From: Agaribacillus aureus
GTDB taxonomy: Bacteria > Bacteroidota > Bacteroidia > Cytophagales > Cyclobacteriaceae
Direction of reading: 5' to 3'
DNA: 64,000 nt
NCBI GenBank assembly: GCA_030442055.1
Contig: JAUJEB010000002.1
Location: 124,001-188,000, forward strand
The notes under the pieces were generated by a model. The model was not told where the DNA came from. It saw only the letters and a program-made list of their open reading frames with translations, and ran no database searches. A program made the translations under genes and the position numbers. Below, in pieces: positions 46,260-56,274 of the stretch; the first letter of the stretch is position 1, and every line of letters starts with the position of its first letter.

Positions 46260-47174
46260 TTAAATGATTGTTTCAAGGTCTTCCCGACTTGGGGCAGAGT
46301 TTTGGGCCCCTAGAATACCAACAGAATACGCCGCAGCCCGATTGGCAAAAACAATGGCCTCCCTTAGGTGTTGCCCCTCAGAAAGAGCCACCAACAACGA
46401 TCCATTAAAGGTGTCTCCGGCAGCAGTGGTATCTACCGCTTGTACCTTGGGGCAGGGAATCAACTCGTCCAACGCTACAGAAAGCACATAGGCTCCTTTT
46501 GAGCCCATAGTTATAATGACAATTTCAACGCCGGTTTCCCGAAGTTTGGTAGCGGCCTTTCTTGCGGTTGCCTCATCAATTACCTTGATTCCGCTCAAGA
46601 GCTCGGCTTCGACAGAATTTGGGGTGAGCATATACAGTGATTGCAATACATTATTTGAAAGTTGCTGGGCAGGCGCGGGGTTCAAAACCAATCGAAAACC
46701 CAACTCCTGGCTAAGCATTGCCACGTGTTCAACCAAGGCCATAGGGCTTTCCAATTGCATCAACACATAGCTGCTTTCCTTTAATAGTTCGATAGCCGGA
46801 TTCAAATCATCTTTTGATAATCGATCGTTCGCACCTAAAGCAACGGAAATAGAATTCTCTCCTTGTGCGTCCACCATGATCAGCGCCACCCCAGAGGCCA
46901 CCGTCTCGTCTTTAGTGATGAATCGCGTATCAATACCCTGGTCTTTAAAGTTTGCAATCGCCTGTTCTCCAAATATATCATTGCCTACTTTGGCAATAAA
47001 TGTGACATCACCTCTAAGTTTAGCAGCTGCTACTGCCTGATTGGCTCCTTTGCCCCCCGCTTTCATGGCAAAATTGCCTCCTAATACTGTTTCCCCGGGA
47101 GCGGGCAAGTGACTAGACTTTAACACCATATCAGTATTTGAACTACCAATTACCGTGATTTTTTTTGAAGCCAT
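46260..47174 (-). CDS. rbsK: Ribokinase
   Basis: 304 residues, PfkB fold. N-terminal VIGSSNTDMVLKSSHLPAPGETVLGG and GGKGANQAVAAAKL, and the C-terminal ATP/anion-hole motif VDTTAAGDTFNGSL with catalytic Asp are diagnostic. It phosphorylates ribose (ATP) to ribose 5-phosphate in the cytoplasm. It is divergent from the LacI gene across an operator and followed closely by the transporter gene. Confidence 0.93.
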   Translation of the reverse strand: MASKKITVIGSSNTDMVLKSSHLPAPGETVLGGNFAMKAGGKGANQAVAAAKLRGDVTFIAKVGNDIFGEQAIANFKDQGIDTRFITKDETVASGVALIMVDAQGENSISVALGANDRLSKDDLNPAIELLKESSYVLMQLESPMALVEHVAMLSQELGFRLVLNPAPAQQLSNNVLQSLYMLTPNSVEAELLSGIKVIDEATARKAATKLRETGVEIVIITMGSKGAYVLSVALDELIPCPKVQAVDTTAAGDTFNGSLLVALSEGQHLREAIVFANRAAAYSVGILGAQNSAPSREDLETII

Positions 47175-47202
47175 TTTTTATTTTAAAAATAAATATATAA
47201 TA

Positions 47203-47222
47203 TTGCGCAATCGTTTGTGCAA
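47203..47222. promoter_or_regulatory. LacI-family operator
   Basis: TTGCGCAATCGTTTGTGCAA matches its own reverse complement at 16 of 20 positions and has the central CG step typical of LacI/PurR operators. It lies between the divergent rbsK and lacI starts (29 and 62 bases away), so the neighbouring LacI protein can repress both directions. Confidence 0.7.
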
Positions 47223-47284
47223 TATAAAAAAGAATACATTACCTACCAAATTATTGCAATCTTGTACGCTAAAAACAATTAAAA

Positions 47285-48286
47285 ATGACGCTTAAAGAAC
47301 TCGCTGAGGAGCTGAACATGTCGACTACAACGGTATCGCGGGTACTTACAGGTCAGGAGAAGAAATACCGCATCAGCGACAAGACCGCTGACAAGGTAAG
47401 GGCTATGGCCAAAGTGCATCAATTTGCTCCTAACCAGATTGCCCGTAACCTACGATTGCAAAAAACCAACACCATTGGACTGATCATCCCGGATATTTCG
47501 AATCCATTCTTTGCTAACCTGGCAAGAACGGTAGAGGTCGAACTTCGAAAACGTGGCAAAATGGTATTGCTTTGTGATACAAAAGATGAAACCGAACTGG
47601 AAAGGGAATCACTTTCCCTGCTTATGGGAAGGAAAGTGGATGGGCTGTTGATCGCACCCATCGGCAAAGAGCATCACCACCTGATCCAACAGCCAGAAAT
47701 TCCCATTGTGCTGATTGACCGTTACTTTGAAGACCAGGACCTCTCATTTGTCACTACCGACAACTTTCTGGGGGCCTGTATTGCGACCGACTTCCTGATA
47801 GAAAAAGGTCATCGCAATATTGCATGCATTCAGGGACTATTAAAGACCACACCCAACGAAGGTCGGGTATCGGGCTATAAAAAGACAATGCTGGATAATG
47901 GTCTTTCGGATTATATCAAGGTCATAGGAGAGGATTACAGTATTGCAAATGGTTATGAAAGTACCAAAACGCTTTTATCGCTGCCTGAAGTTCCTACAGC
48001 AATTTTTTCCCTTAACAACCAAATTTCTATGGGTGTGATGAAAGCATTAAAAGAGCATAGGTTGGAAGTTCCGGGAGAAGTATCATTGATCTCTTTTGAC
48101 GACCAGCCCTACTTTGATTTGTTGTCCCCACCACTAACGGCCATTAAACAGCCCATGTCAGAAATAGGCCGTGCAGCCGTAGCAACTCTTTTTGAACTTT
48201 TAGAAGGTAACCATCCTCCCAATCAAATGCTTAAGCCTTTGTTTGTAGAACGCAGTTCGGTAGCACCAATATATCAAAAACCATGA
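47285..48286 (+). CDS. LacI-family transcriptional regulator (RbsR-like)
   Basis: 333 residues. N-terminal LacI helix-turn-helix and hinge: TLKELAEELNMSTTTVSRVLTG, FAPNQIARNLR. The periplasmic-binding-protein-like sensor follows (GLIIPDISNPFFANLARTVE, LLIAPI, VLIDRYF, FSLNNQISMGVMKAL, LISFDDQPYFDLLSPPLTAI). Beside ribokinase the inducer is probably ribose or a phosphate ester of it. Its stop overlaps the next start (ATGA), so it heads the operon. Confidence 0.93.
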   Translation: MTLKELAEELNMSTTTVSRVLTGQEKKYRISDKTADKVRAMAKVHQFAPNQIARNLRLQKTNTIGLIIPDISNPFFANLARTVEVELRKRGKMVLLCDTKDETELERESLSLLMGRKVDGLLIAPIGKEHHHLIQQPEIPIVLIDRYFEDQDLSFVTTDNFLGACIATDFLIEKGHRNIACIQGLLKTTPNEGRVSGYKKTMLDNGLSDYIKVIGEDYSIANGYESTKTLLSLPEVPTAIFSLNNQISMGVMKALKEHRLEVPGEVSLISFDDQPYFDLLSPPLTAIKQPMSEIGRAAVATLFELLEGNHPPNQMLKPLFVERSSVAPIYQKP

Positions 48287-50283
48287 AGAATCTGATTTTA
48301 ACCTTATGTGTTTCTCTCTCTTGGACTGCGCTGTATGCACAGCAATGGCATTACATTGAAATTGAAAGCAACAAACAAAAGTGGGGTGATTGGAACGAAC
48401 CAAATTGGTTGCGTTATTTCGGGCTGGACGCCGGCGATGTAGACCATGACGGTGATTTAGATATTCTTTCAGGTCGTTACGTCTATCACAATCCAGGTGG
48501 TTCGATGGATGGCCCGTGGAAAAGAACCGTTTTGGATGACAATGTAGACGGCATCTTTATCATGGATGTCGACAATGACCCATATACCGATCTGATTGCG
48601 CAAGCGTTGCCCAATATTTATTGGTACGAAGCGGTTGACACGGAGGGAACGAGATACGTTCGAAAGAAAGTAACTGAAGTCCCCGCTACTTCACACATCA
48701 ACAGCCAAGGGTTTGAAAAGGTACAGCTAATTCCGGGAGGTAAGGAAGAATTATTGATTGCGGGCAACGGCAATGTTTATCTTATTCGAATTCCGGAAAA
48801 CCCCGGGAGTGGAGAAAAGTGGCCTACTTATCTAGTTGGAAGAAACACTTCTGACGAGGGAATCGGCGTGGGTGACCTGGACGGGGATGGTGATTTGGAT
48901 ATTGCCTGCGGACGTCGAAAGGAAGGGGAGGATGAACCCAGACAATTAGTTTGGTTTGAAAATTCAGGCTCGGTAGAAACATCCTGGTCAAGTTATCTTA
49001 TTGGAGAAACTGAGCATCCTATTGATCGCATTAAAATTGCCGATTTGAACGACAACCATCAAAACGAAGTGGTGATTACCGAAGAACGTTACCCGGGGCA
49101 CGAACCAGATGGGTATGTCTACTGGTTTTCAAATAACGGCGATGCCAAAGGAACCTGGGCAAAGAGTGTATTGACGCAGCAATATTCCACAAACAATCTT
49201 GACATAAAGGATTTGGATAACGATGGCGATTTGGACTTGGTTACTGCAGAGCACAAAGGCCCTTCCCTGGAACTGCAACTTTGGGAAAATTTGGGAAATG
49301 CCTCCTTTGAGAAAAAAGTAATCTCCAACGGCAAGGAAAACCACCTGGGAGCCAAATGCTTTGACCTTGACAACGATGGTGATTTAGACATCATAGGCGC
49401 TGCCTGGGATGCTTATCAGTACATGCATTTATGGCGAAACGAGTCCTCCAGCAGACGAACCGTCAATGAAGTTGCTTTAAAAAGCAAAACCCTACGGGAC
49501 ACCTTGGTTACCCAATATCAGGGACGTAATCATTTTGTCATCAAAACGAAACACATCACCTACTATTATGATATATTGGGCGGTGGATTTTCAAGGTTGA
49601 TCGATGTTGATGGCAATGACTGGGTTTCTTTCAAAACCAGTTCCGGGCAATCATATCCGCAAGGCGCTGCGGGCATGTTCAGGGGTGTTCCTAATTTGGT
49701 ATACCACGGCGATTCTAACGGCGCCGGGCACCCCGGTTTTGACCAGTGTAATTCTTGGTTCGAAAATGGAAAACTATATTCTGAATCCAAAAACAAAAAA
49801 TGGAAGTGGGTTTGGACTTTTTCCGATGATCATGCCGAGTTGGAAATCCTGGTGGCAGACCTTACTAGCAATTATTGGTTTCTATATGAAGGCATCCCTG
49901 GCGGGCGATTTTCACCAGACCAATATTACTATGGTTTTGATGACAAAGGACCTCAATCGCAGATCCACGATTTTTATAATGGTGAGTCTTTATTTACCCG
50001 GCTTAACTGGGCCTATGCAGGTGTGAAAAATAATGACAAGGTTTTTTATATGCTGCACAAAAACGGAACAAAACAGCCCGGAATTATTTCTTACCTAGGA
50101 AATTCTACCAACGGGATACAAAGTAAAGATGGTATGACTGTTTTTGGCTTTGGAAGAGGGCCTGATACCAACGCACTACTCAGCGGCAAAAACACTTTTA
50201 TTATCGGTTTGTACCCTAAAAAAATCGACTCGCCCGAAGCCCATGATGCCTTTGAAATATACTTAAAAAACACCTTTGAATAA
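48283..50283 (+). CDS. Secreted FG-GAP (VCBS) repeat protein with unknown C-terminal domain
   Basis: 666 residues with a signal ending near LYAQ. The N-terminal part has calcium-binding FG-GAP/VCBS repeats: DAGDVDHDGDLDIL, VDNDPYTDLI, GVGDLDGDGDLDIACG, KDLDNDGDLDLV and FDLDNDGDLDII, expected to form a beta-propeller. The last roughly 280 residues (from HITYYYDILGGGFSRLI, FRGVPNLVYHGDSNGAGHPG) are a separate domain that I cannot name, aromatic-rich and possibly glycan-active. It overlaps lacI by 4 bases. Confidence 0.8.
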   Translation: MKNLILTLCVSLSWTALYAQQWHYIEIESNKQKWGDWNEPNWLRYFGLDAGDVDHDGDLDILSGRYVYHNPGGSMDGPWKRTVLDDNVDGIFIMDVDNDPYTDLIAQALPNIYWYEAVDTEGTRYVRKKVTEVPATSHINSQGFEKVQLIPGGKEELLIAGNGNVYLIRIPENPGSGEKWPTYLVGRNTSDEGIGVGDLDGDGDLDIACGRRKEGEDEPRQLVWFENSGSVETSWSSYLIGETEHPIDRIKIADLNDNHQNEVVITEERYPGHEPDGYVYWFSNNGDAKGTWAKSVLTQQYSTNNLDIKDLDNDGDLDLVTAEHKGPSLELQLWENLGNASFEKKVISNGKENHLGAKCFDLDNDGDLDIIGAAWDAYQYMHLWRNESSSRRTVNEVALKSKTLRDTLVTQYQGRNHFVIKTKHITYYYDILGGGFSRLIDVDGNDWVSFKTSSGQSYPQGAAGMFRGVPNLVYHGDSNGAGHPGFDQCNSWFENGKLYSESKNKKWKWVWTFSDDHAELEILVADLTSNYWFLYEGIPGGRFSPDQYYYGFDDKGPQSQIHDFYNGESLFTRLNWAYAGVKNNDKVFYMLHKNGTKQPGIISYLGNSTNGIQSKDGMTVFGFGRGPDTNALLSGKNTFIIGLYPKKIDSPEAHDAFEIYLKNTFE

Positions 50284-50290
50284 AACGACC

Positions 50291-51526
50291 ATGAAAAAGC
50301 CAGCCGCAGTTTACATCCTTATGACGGTTATCCTATTTTGTAGCGCCTGTAAAGAAAAGAGGGCAAAAGAATCCCGTCAAATGTCTGGTATGACAAACAA
50401 GGAGCTACATTTTGAAAAAAGGACCATTGCTGATTCTGTACAATTTTTATGGGCTCACGACCCTGTTGACCTGACCGGGGACAACATCGCCGATCTGCTA
50501 TTTATTGACAACAACGGCCATGGCGGAAAATTAGGATACTATGAAGGACAAAGGGAACACGGTGTTTGGGAAAAGAAATTGATCAGCACTTCAAATTTAC
50601 CAAAACATGAATTTGCCATGGGTGATATTGAGGGTGGTGATATAGACAATGATGGAGATATAGACCTCATTGTTGCTCAACACACTGGTGAATGGGAAGC
50701 TGCTTCAGAGCCCTCAACTATTTTTTGGTATGAAAACCCCGGTTGGAAGGCACATGCTATTGGCCAGGCGCCCAATTTCATCAAAGATGTGAGCATGGCA
50801 GATTTCAATAATGATGGTAAAATAGATATAGCAACATTGAATTTTGAAGAGAGTACTTTGCGTATCTTTCAACAGATTGAAGCAGATGATTGGCAACTTG
50901 TACAGGCATTTGAGAATTATGGCAACCTGCACGAAGGAATGGATGTAGGTGATATCAATGCTGACAACTTTATTGATATCGTGGCCGGAGGGCATATTTT
51001 CTATAGTCCGGGAGAAAACTTGACACTTCCGTGGCAAGCCGAAAATATAGACAAGAAGTGGAACAACCAAACCGGAGATTGGTCCAGAAATGGCACTAAA
51101 ATATTTTTAAGGGATTTAGATGGGGATAAAAAAAGCGAGGTGTTTGTGAGTCATTCCGAACGGGCGGGTTTCCCACTTTCCTATTATAAAAATGTCGATG
51201 GTATATGGAAAGAGCATGTAATTGCCGATAGTATTCCCGCATGCCATACACTTCAGGTTTTTGACATTGACCTGGACGGCGATTTTGACGTGCTGTCCGG
51301 TGTAAACAAATCGAGAGCACAGGGATTGGGCTTTGACACTTTTCCTGTAACTGTTTTTCTGGCCAATGAAAATCACACCCAATGGGAGCCAATGTTGATT
51401 TCCGAAGATGGCATTTATAACGGTCAGGTTGTTGACTATGATGAAGATGGCGATTTAGATATTTTCAGGTACCAGACACATGATGCCACCACTTACGAAC
51501 TATTTGAAAACACACTAAATAAATGA
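50291..51526 (+). CDS. FG-GAP (VCBS) repeat lipoprotein
   Basis: 411 residues. The lipobox is FCSAC (Cys20). Repeats include DLTGDNIADLLFIDNNG, GDIDNDGDIDLIVA, DFNNDGKIDIATL, GDINADNFIDIVAGG, LDGDKKSEVFV and DYDEDGDLDIF. Pairs with the preceding FG-GAP protein in the operon. I chose the ATG at 50291 because it begins a clear lipoprotein signal. The role is unknown; a surface-binding function is plausible. Confidence 0.82.
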   Translation: MKKPAAVYILMTVILFCSACKEKRAKESRQMSGMTNKELHFEKRTIADSVQFLWAHDPVDLTGDNIADLLFIDNNGHGGKLGYYEGQREHGVWEKKLISTSNLPKHEFAMGDIEGGDIDNDGDIDLIVAQHTGEWEAASEPSTIFWYENPGWKAHAIGQAPNFIKDVSMADFNNDGKIDIATLNFEESTLRIFQQIEADDWQLVQAFENYGNLHEGMDVGDINADNFIDIVAGGHIFYSPGENLTLPWQAENIDKKWNNQTGDWSRNGTKIFLRDLDGDKKSEVFVSHSERAGFPLSYYKNVDGIWKEHVIADSIPACHTLQVFDIDLDGDFDVLSGVNKSRAQGLGFDTFPVTVFLANENHTQWEPMLISEDGIYNGQVVDYDEDGDLDIFRYQTHDATTYELFENTLNK

Positions 51527-52533
51527 TCATGAAACTTAGGGCACACCTTAAAACTTCACTGTTAACAGCTTTTATGTTTACCATTGGTATCTTATCATAT
51601 GCCCAAAAGCAAATCATCTTTGACACCGATTTTGGAGGGGATGCAGACGACCTTGGCGCCCTGGCCATGCTCAACCATTTTCAGAACAAGCATGAAATTG
51701 AACTATTGGCCGTCATGTGTTGGAACACTGAAAAATATGCGGTTAGTGCCATCGATGCTGTCAACACTTATTACGGAAACCCGGAGATCCCCATAGGCGC
51801 CCGGGCAGGCGAAGCTCAGGTTACCGACTGGAACCACACCAAAGTATTGGCCGATAACCTGTCTTATGATGCCGATTACAAAAATGTTCCTGAGACCACA
51901 GCATTGTATCGGAAGCTCTTAGGTAAATCAGATGATCAAAGCATCACCATTGTTACTGTCGGGCCTTTAATGAACATCAAAAAACTAATTGATTCAGAGG
52001 CAGACATACACTCATCATTAACCGGATCAGAACTCATTAAAGCCAAGGTCAAAGAGTTTGTGATTATGGGTGGTCAGTTCCCTGTCGGAGAACGAAGGGA
52101 ATGGAACTTTGATGGCAACATGTCTGGGGTTACGCAGTATGTTTTGAGCAAATTGGAGGTTCCTATCACCTTTTTGGGTTATGAAATCGGGGTCAATCTT
52201 AAAACGGGAGAAGTGTTCAATGATCTGGATAAAGATTCGCCTTTGTATCTGGGCTTTTACCACTTTAGCAAATATGCTCCCTGGATGAAACATCAGTTCA
52301 AAGGGAACATTTATGATAACGCCACCTACGATCAAACAGCAGTTCTCTATGCAGTCAGAGGTGGCATTGACGACTATTGGCAGCGTGTCACAAACGGTAT
52401 TTGCGTACCCGACCCGGAAGGAAGAAATACCTGGGAACCCTCAGACACATCACAGCAGTCCTATCTGGTCTTGAATTGGCCTAAAGCACAAATGGAGACT
52501 GAAATAGAAAAGTTTATGTTAGGTGATTTTTAA
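51523..52533 (+). CDS. Exported inosine-uridine-type nucleoside hydrolase
   Basis: 336 residues with a signal ending near SYAQ. The calcium-binding aspartate cluster DTDFGGDADD (34-43) replaces the usual DTDPGIDDA form but keeps the key aspartates, and VTVGPLMNI plus VIMGGQF follow the family pattern. It would cleave the N-glycosidic bond of ribonucleosides in the periplasm. It overlaps the preceding gene (ATGA). A start at 51529 is possible. Confidence 0.88.
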   Translation: MIMKLRAHLKTSLLTAFMFTIGILSYAQKQIIFDTDFGGDADDLGALAMLNHFQNKHEIELLAVMCWNTEKYAVSAIDAVNTYYGNPEIPIGARAGEAQVTDWNHTKVLADNLSYDADYKNVPETTALYRKLLGKSDDQSITIVTVGPLMNIKKLIDSEADIHSSLTGSELIKAKVKEFVIMGGQFPVGERREWNFDGNMSGVTQYVLSKLEVPITFLGYEIGVNLKTGEVFNDLDKDSPLYLGFYHFSKYAPWMKHQFKGNIYDNATYDQTAVLYAVRGGIDDYWQRVTNGICVPDPEGRNTWEPSDTSQQSYLVLNWPKAQMETEIEKFMLGDF

Positions 52534-52543
52534 GAGAAAGATC

Positions 52544-53857
52544 ATGAAAAAAAGTATTTTTCTTATTTGTTTTTTTCTTTGTCCCATGCTCATATTTGCA
52601 CAAAAGAAAGTTATTTTAGATACCGATCCTTCCTTTGATCCGGACGACGCCGGTTGTATAGCCATGTTACATACCCTGGCTTCGCAGGGGGAGTGCAATA
52701 TTCTAGCTATTGTAAACTCAACCAATCAAAAAGAATCAGCTCTTTGTATCAGCGCTATCAACCAATTTTACAATCGACCGGCGATCCCCGTAGGGGATTA
52801 CAAGGGGTATGTTAAAAAAATCAATGCCACTGAGAACACCTACGATTACCACATTGCCAACGAATATCCCAGACCTCTAAAAAAATGGGATGATTCGCAC
52901 GATGGCGTCAAACTATATCGTGAAATTTTAGAAAGCGCGCAAGACACCAGCATTACCGTGGTCATTGTTGGGACCATGCACAATTTCTATGGCTTATTGA
53001 GATCGCAACCCGATGCGCTCAGTGATAAGACGGGGCGCGAATTGGTAAAGCAAAAGGTAAAAGAGGTAGTCACCATGGGCGGCAATTTTTTGAATAACAA
53101 AGGTTTGGATCGCACGAACTGGGGTGGTTCAGATGTACTGTGCAAATATACCGAATGGTCCTGCCTCAATAAAGAACGGAATCGAATGTGCCGCTATGTC
53201 ATTGAAAATTGCCCTGCTCCCCTTATTGCTTCGGGTTGGGAAAACGGCAACGGTAACTATTATAATGCCAATAACGGCAATGTCATGTCGGGGCAAGGCC
53301 TAAAAAAACTTCCGGAAAACCACATTATAAGGGTCAGCTATGAAAAACACTTTGCGTATCGCGGGGGTTCCGAAAGTATTACCAGGTATAGCAATGATCA
53401 ATGTGCCCTGCACTATGCTATTAGAGGGGAGGGAGGAAACTACAAGGCTTTCACAAATGGAAAAATAACCCTTTCCGCTTCCGGGGAATGTGAATGGATT
53501 GCCACAAAGGATGGTGTTCAGGGGCACCTTCAAAAAAACAGGGAAGATCATTTGATCGCTCAGGAGATCGAGGCGTTGATGATGGGGAAAACGCCAAAAT
53601 TGGATACCAGTCCCCCTTCAGTCCCGACCAATATACGCTGGCAGCCGAATGGAGGAATGCAATGGGATCCTTCAGCTGACACTACCCTAGGTAGTTGGGT
53701 TGTAGGCTACAATATTTATCAAGACGGTAAATTGATACATCGGGCCTACGGTACAAAGTTTACCGGCAAATTGTTGAATAAATTAGCCACCTATGAGGTG
53801 AAATCCGTCAATGCAAGCGGTGTTGAGAGTGAACCTGGAATATTAAAAAGCCGATAG
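52544..53857 (+). CDS. Exported nucleoside hydrolase with C-terminal fibronectin-like domain
   Basis: 437 residues. The signal is MKKSIFLICFFLCPMLIFAQ. The cluster DTDPSFDPDD (26-35), VIVGTMHNF and VTMGGNFL mark the nucleoside hydrolase fold. An additional C-terminal domain of about 85 residues (PPSVPTNIRWQPNGGMQWDPS) resembles a fibronectin type III or related adhesive domain. It is a paralogue of the preceding gene with 10 bases between them. I chose the ATG at 52544. Confidence 0.88.
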   Translation: MKKSIFLICFFLCPMLIFAQKKVILDTDPSFDPDDAGCIAMLHTLASQGECNILAIVNSTNQKESALCISAINQFYNRPAIPVGDYKGYVKKINATENTYDYHIANEYPRPLKKWDDSHDGVKLYREILESAQDTSITVVIVGTMHNFYGLLRSQPDALSDKTGRELVKQKVKEVVTMGGNFLNNKGLDRTNWGGSDVLCKYTEWSCLNKERNRMCRYVIENCPAPLIASGWENGNGNYYNANNGNVMSGQGLKKLPENHIIRVSYEKHFAYRGGSESITRYSNDQCALHYAIRGEGGNYKAFTNGKITLSASGECEWIATKDGVQGHLQKNREDHLIAQEIEALMMGKTPKLDTSPPSVPTNIRWQPNGGMQWDPSADTTLGSWVVGYNIYQDGKLIHRAYGTKFTGKLLNKLATYEVKSVNASGVESEPGILKSR

Positions 53858-53901
53858 GATGGTAAAAGCAATTTTTAAATAGTTCTAAATTATAGCTTGT
53901 T

Positions 53902-55365
53902 ATGAGATACCGCATACCTCATTGTAGATTCATTTTATGTTTTTTAAGCATTATTGCACCATTGGATTCTATGTTTGCCTTTGCTCTCGATAAAGCGCGA
54001 ATTATCGTAACTACTGACATCACCAATGAGCCTGATGACCAGGAATCAATGATAAGACTCCTGGTTTATGCTAATAATTTTGATATTGAGGGGTTGATAG
54101 GCTCAACCGGCATCTGGAAACTTTGTGATCCGGCAACTAATGTGATCCATGAATGTATAGACGCGTATGCTAAGGTAAGAAACAACCTTGCCTTGCATGA
54201 CCGGGATTTTCCTTCCGCCGATTATCTACATAGCATAACCGCTACCGGCAATACCGGATACGGCATGAGCGCCGTTGGTTACAGAGGATCTAAAGGAGCG
54301 AATATGATCATCGATGCTGTTGATAAGGATGATCCCAGACCTGTTTGGCTGCTGGCGTGGGGAGGGGCCAACACAATCGCACAGGCATTGTGGACGGTAA
54401 TGCATACCCGTGAGCAGGATGAACTGGACAAATTCGTGCGTAAAATTCGCGTTTACGACCTGGCAGCGCAGGATGATGCCGGCGCCTGGATGGCGAAAAC
54501 ATTTCCCGACTTATTTATTATCAGGAATGTACAAACCTTTAAAGGCATGTCATTCAGGTTTAGCAGTAGGGCATGGGATCATACGCGGGGAGGAGATGAA
54601 TCCATGGTCACCCGGGATTGGGTAAAACGCAATATCCAGGATAATCATGGCGCCATGGGTAAACTATATCCCGATGCTTTGCATATATGGGAAGGTGATA
54701 CACCAACGTTTTTTTATTTAATGCCAAATGGATTGAATGATCCCGGGCAGCAATGGCAGGGGAGTTGGGGAGGAAGATTCAGCCGGCAGAAAATGAAAAA
54801 TGTAAATATCGTTGCGCAGGAATATGCCGGCGCCGACTGCTCCAAAGGGTGTTGGGTAAACGAAGAACCTTACCTGGACTATTGGATGTATGCCGATGTT
54901 GCCGACACCTGGACGTTTAATGAAAAAACCTATAATAATGTCTGGTGTTCAATTTTTCGTTGGCGCGGTGACTTTCAAAATGATTTTGCTGCCAGAATGG
55001 ATTGGTGCGTGAAAAGCTATGACGCGGCAAATCATAATCCGGTAGCAATAATCAATGGGGATAAAACCAAACAGGTGCTGTATAGAAAAGCAAATACTGG
55101 CACCTCCATTCAGATCAATGCCACAGGTTCTTCTGATCCGGACGGTGATGAGTTGCGTTATAATTGGTGGGTTTACAAAGAAGCCGGCACCTACGATGCC
55201 GATGTAAAGATACATGGCGCTTCTTCAAGTGTTGCTACTGTTGATATCCCTGACAATGCCAAGGAAAAAACCATGCATATCATTCTTACGCTGCGTGATA
55301 ACGGAATTCCTCCATTAACAAGTTATCGCAGGATGGTTATAACTGGTACTGATGGCGTTGAATAA
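53902..55365 (+). CDS. Exported DUF1593 (nucleoside-hydrolase-like) protein
   Basis: 487 residues with a signal near FAFA. N-terminal TTDITNEPDDQ (37-47) is the DUF1593 form of the nucleoside hydrolase calcium loop, followed by GLIGSTGIW, LAWGGANTIAQALW and a C-terminal Ig-like region (SGSSDPDGDEL-type: ATGSSDPDGDELRYNW). The family is found beside carbohydrate loci and may hydrolyse a glycosidic bond, although the substrate is unsettled. It is third in a row of this fold in the operon. Confidence 0.85.
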   Translation: MRYRIPHCRFILCFLSIIAPLDSMFAFALDKARIIVTTDITNEPDDQESMIRLLVYANNFDIEGLIGSTGIWKLCDPATNVIHECIDAYAKVRNNLALHDRDFPSADYLHSITATGNTGYGMSAVGYRGSKGANMIIDAVDKDDPRPVWLLAWGGANTIAQALWTVMHTREQDELDKFVRKIRVYDLAAQDDAGAWMAKTFPDLFIIRNVQTFKGMSFRFSSRAWDHTRGGDESMVTRDWVKRNIQDNHGAMGKLYPDALHIWEGDTPTFFYLMPNGLNDPGQQWQGSWGGRFSRQKMKNVNIVAQEYAGADCSKGCWVNEEPYLDYWMYADVADTWTFNEKTYNNVWCSIFRWRGDFQNDFAARMDWCVKSYDAANHNPVAIINGDKTKQVLYRKANTGTSIQINATGSSDPDGDELRYNWWVYKEAGTYDADVKIHGASSSVATVDIPDNAKEKTMHIILTLRDNGIPPLTSYRRMVITGTDGVE

Positions 55366-55522
55366 GATAAATATAATCCTGAAATAACTTGCCGTTGAAA
55401 ACTAAATTACAACCAAACATTACCCTTATGGTGACTGATAGCAGACAAGTTGTCCCTGTTTTATTTTATGTGCGGGTGATAACGGCAAACCGGGCAAATA
55501 TTAATAACTTGGCTTTCGGACA

Positions 55523-56254
55523 ATGATAGAAATTATGAACTTGCACCTGGTAAAGCCTTTACTATCCTGCTTACTTGTCATTTTCTTTTCGATTGGTTTA
55601 AATGGTGAAACAGGAAAATCAAAAAAAAATAAGATTAAGGTTGCCTGCGTGGGTGATAGCATAACCTTTGGCGCCCGCCTTGAAGACCCTGTACGGGATT
55701 CATACCCTGCCCGACTACAGAAATTATTGGGTAAAAGATACATAGTTACCAATCTCGGTATCGGTGGCTGTACGCTTATTAGAAAAGGCATACCAACGGT
55801 CTGGAACCAGCTATCTGAAATAAGGAATGCTTCACCTGATATGGTGGTGATCAGCCTGGGCACAAACGATACTTGCGGTATGGGTACCTGCGGAGGACGC
55901 AAGTGTTGGGAATATAAGGATGAATATGGTAGCGATTACAGAGATTTGATAGATACTTTACAAGCCTTGCCATCAAAGCCACGCATCTGGATAAGTGCTC
56001 CATCTCCCATGGTTTTGGAAACACCGGGCTTGAGCGATGAGCGCATTAATGGTTTAGAGGTTCGAAAGTCCAGGCTTCAGGAGTTAATTGGCATAGTTAA
56101 GGAAGTGGCGAAAGAGAAGAATGTCGGATTCATAGACCTTAATACACCATTGGACCACAAGCCGGCACTATTTACAGAAGGGGACGGCGTGCACCCGAAC
56201 AAAGCAGGCTACAGCGCAATTGCCGAGTTGGTTTATAAGGAAATAAATAATTGA
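55523..56254 (+). CDS. SGNH/GDSL-type esterase, exported
   Basis: 243 residues. Signal near LLVIFFSIGLNG, then block I VACVGDSITFGARL (Ser46 nucleophile), block II NLGIGG, block III SLGTND and block V DGVHPNKAGY (catalytic Asp and His). It removes acyl groups, probably acetyl, from a sugar. It follows the DUF1593 gene by about 160 bases. An ATG at 55535 is an alternative start. Confidence 0.88.
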   Translation: MIEIMNLHLVKPLLSCLLVIFFSIGLNGETGKSKKNKIKVACVGDSITFGARLEDPVRDSYPARLQKLLGKRYIVTNLGIGGCTLIRKGIPTVWNQLSEIRNASPDMVVISLGTNDTCGMGTCGGRKCWEYKDEYGSDYRDLIDTLQALPSKPRIWISAPSPMVLETPGLSDERINGLEVRKSRLQELIGIVKEVAKEKNVGFIDLNTPLDHKPALFTEGDGVHPNKAGYSAIAELVYKEINN

Positions 56255-56274
56255 AAATAGGATAACATCAACAA

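Noticed and set aside
35301-47222. GTGCAATAT shared by the fucose upstream palindrome and the LacI operator
   Set aside because: A nine-base match between AT-rich regions can arise by chance, and the surrounding symmetry differs.
55428-55524. 31-codon open frame before the SGNH gene
   Set aside because: It ends at the SGNH start region but shows no signal, motif or convincing composition.
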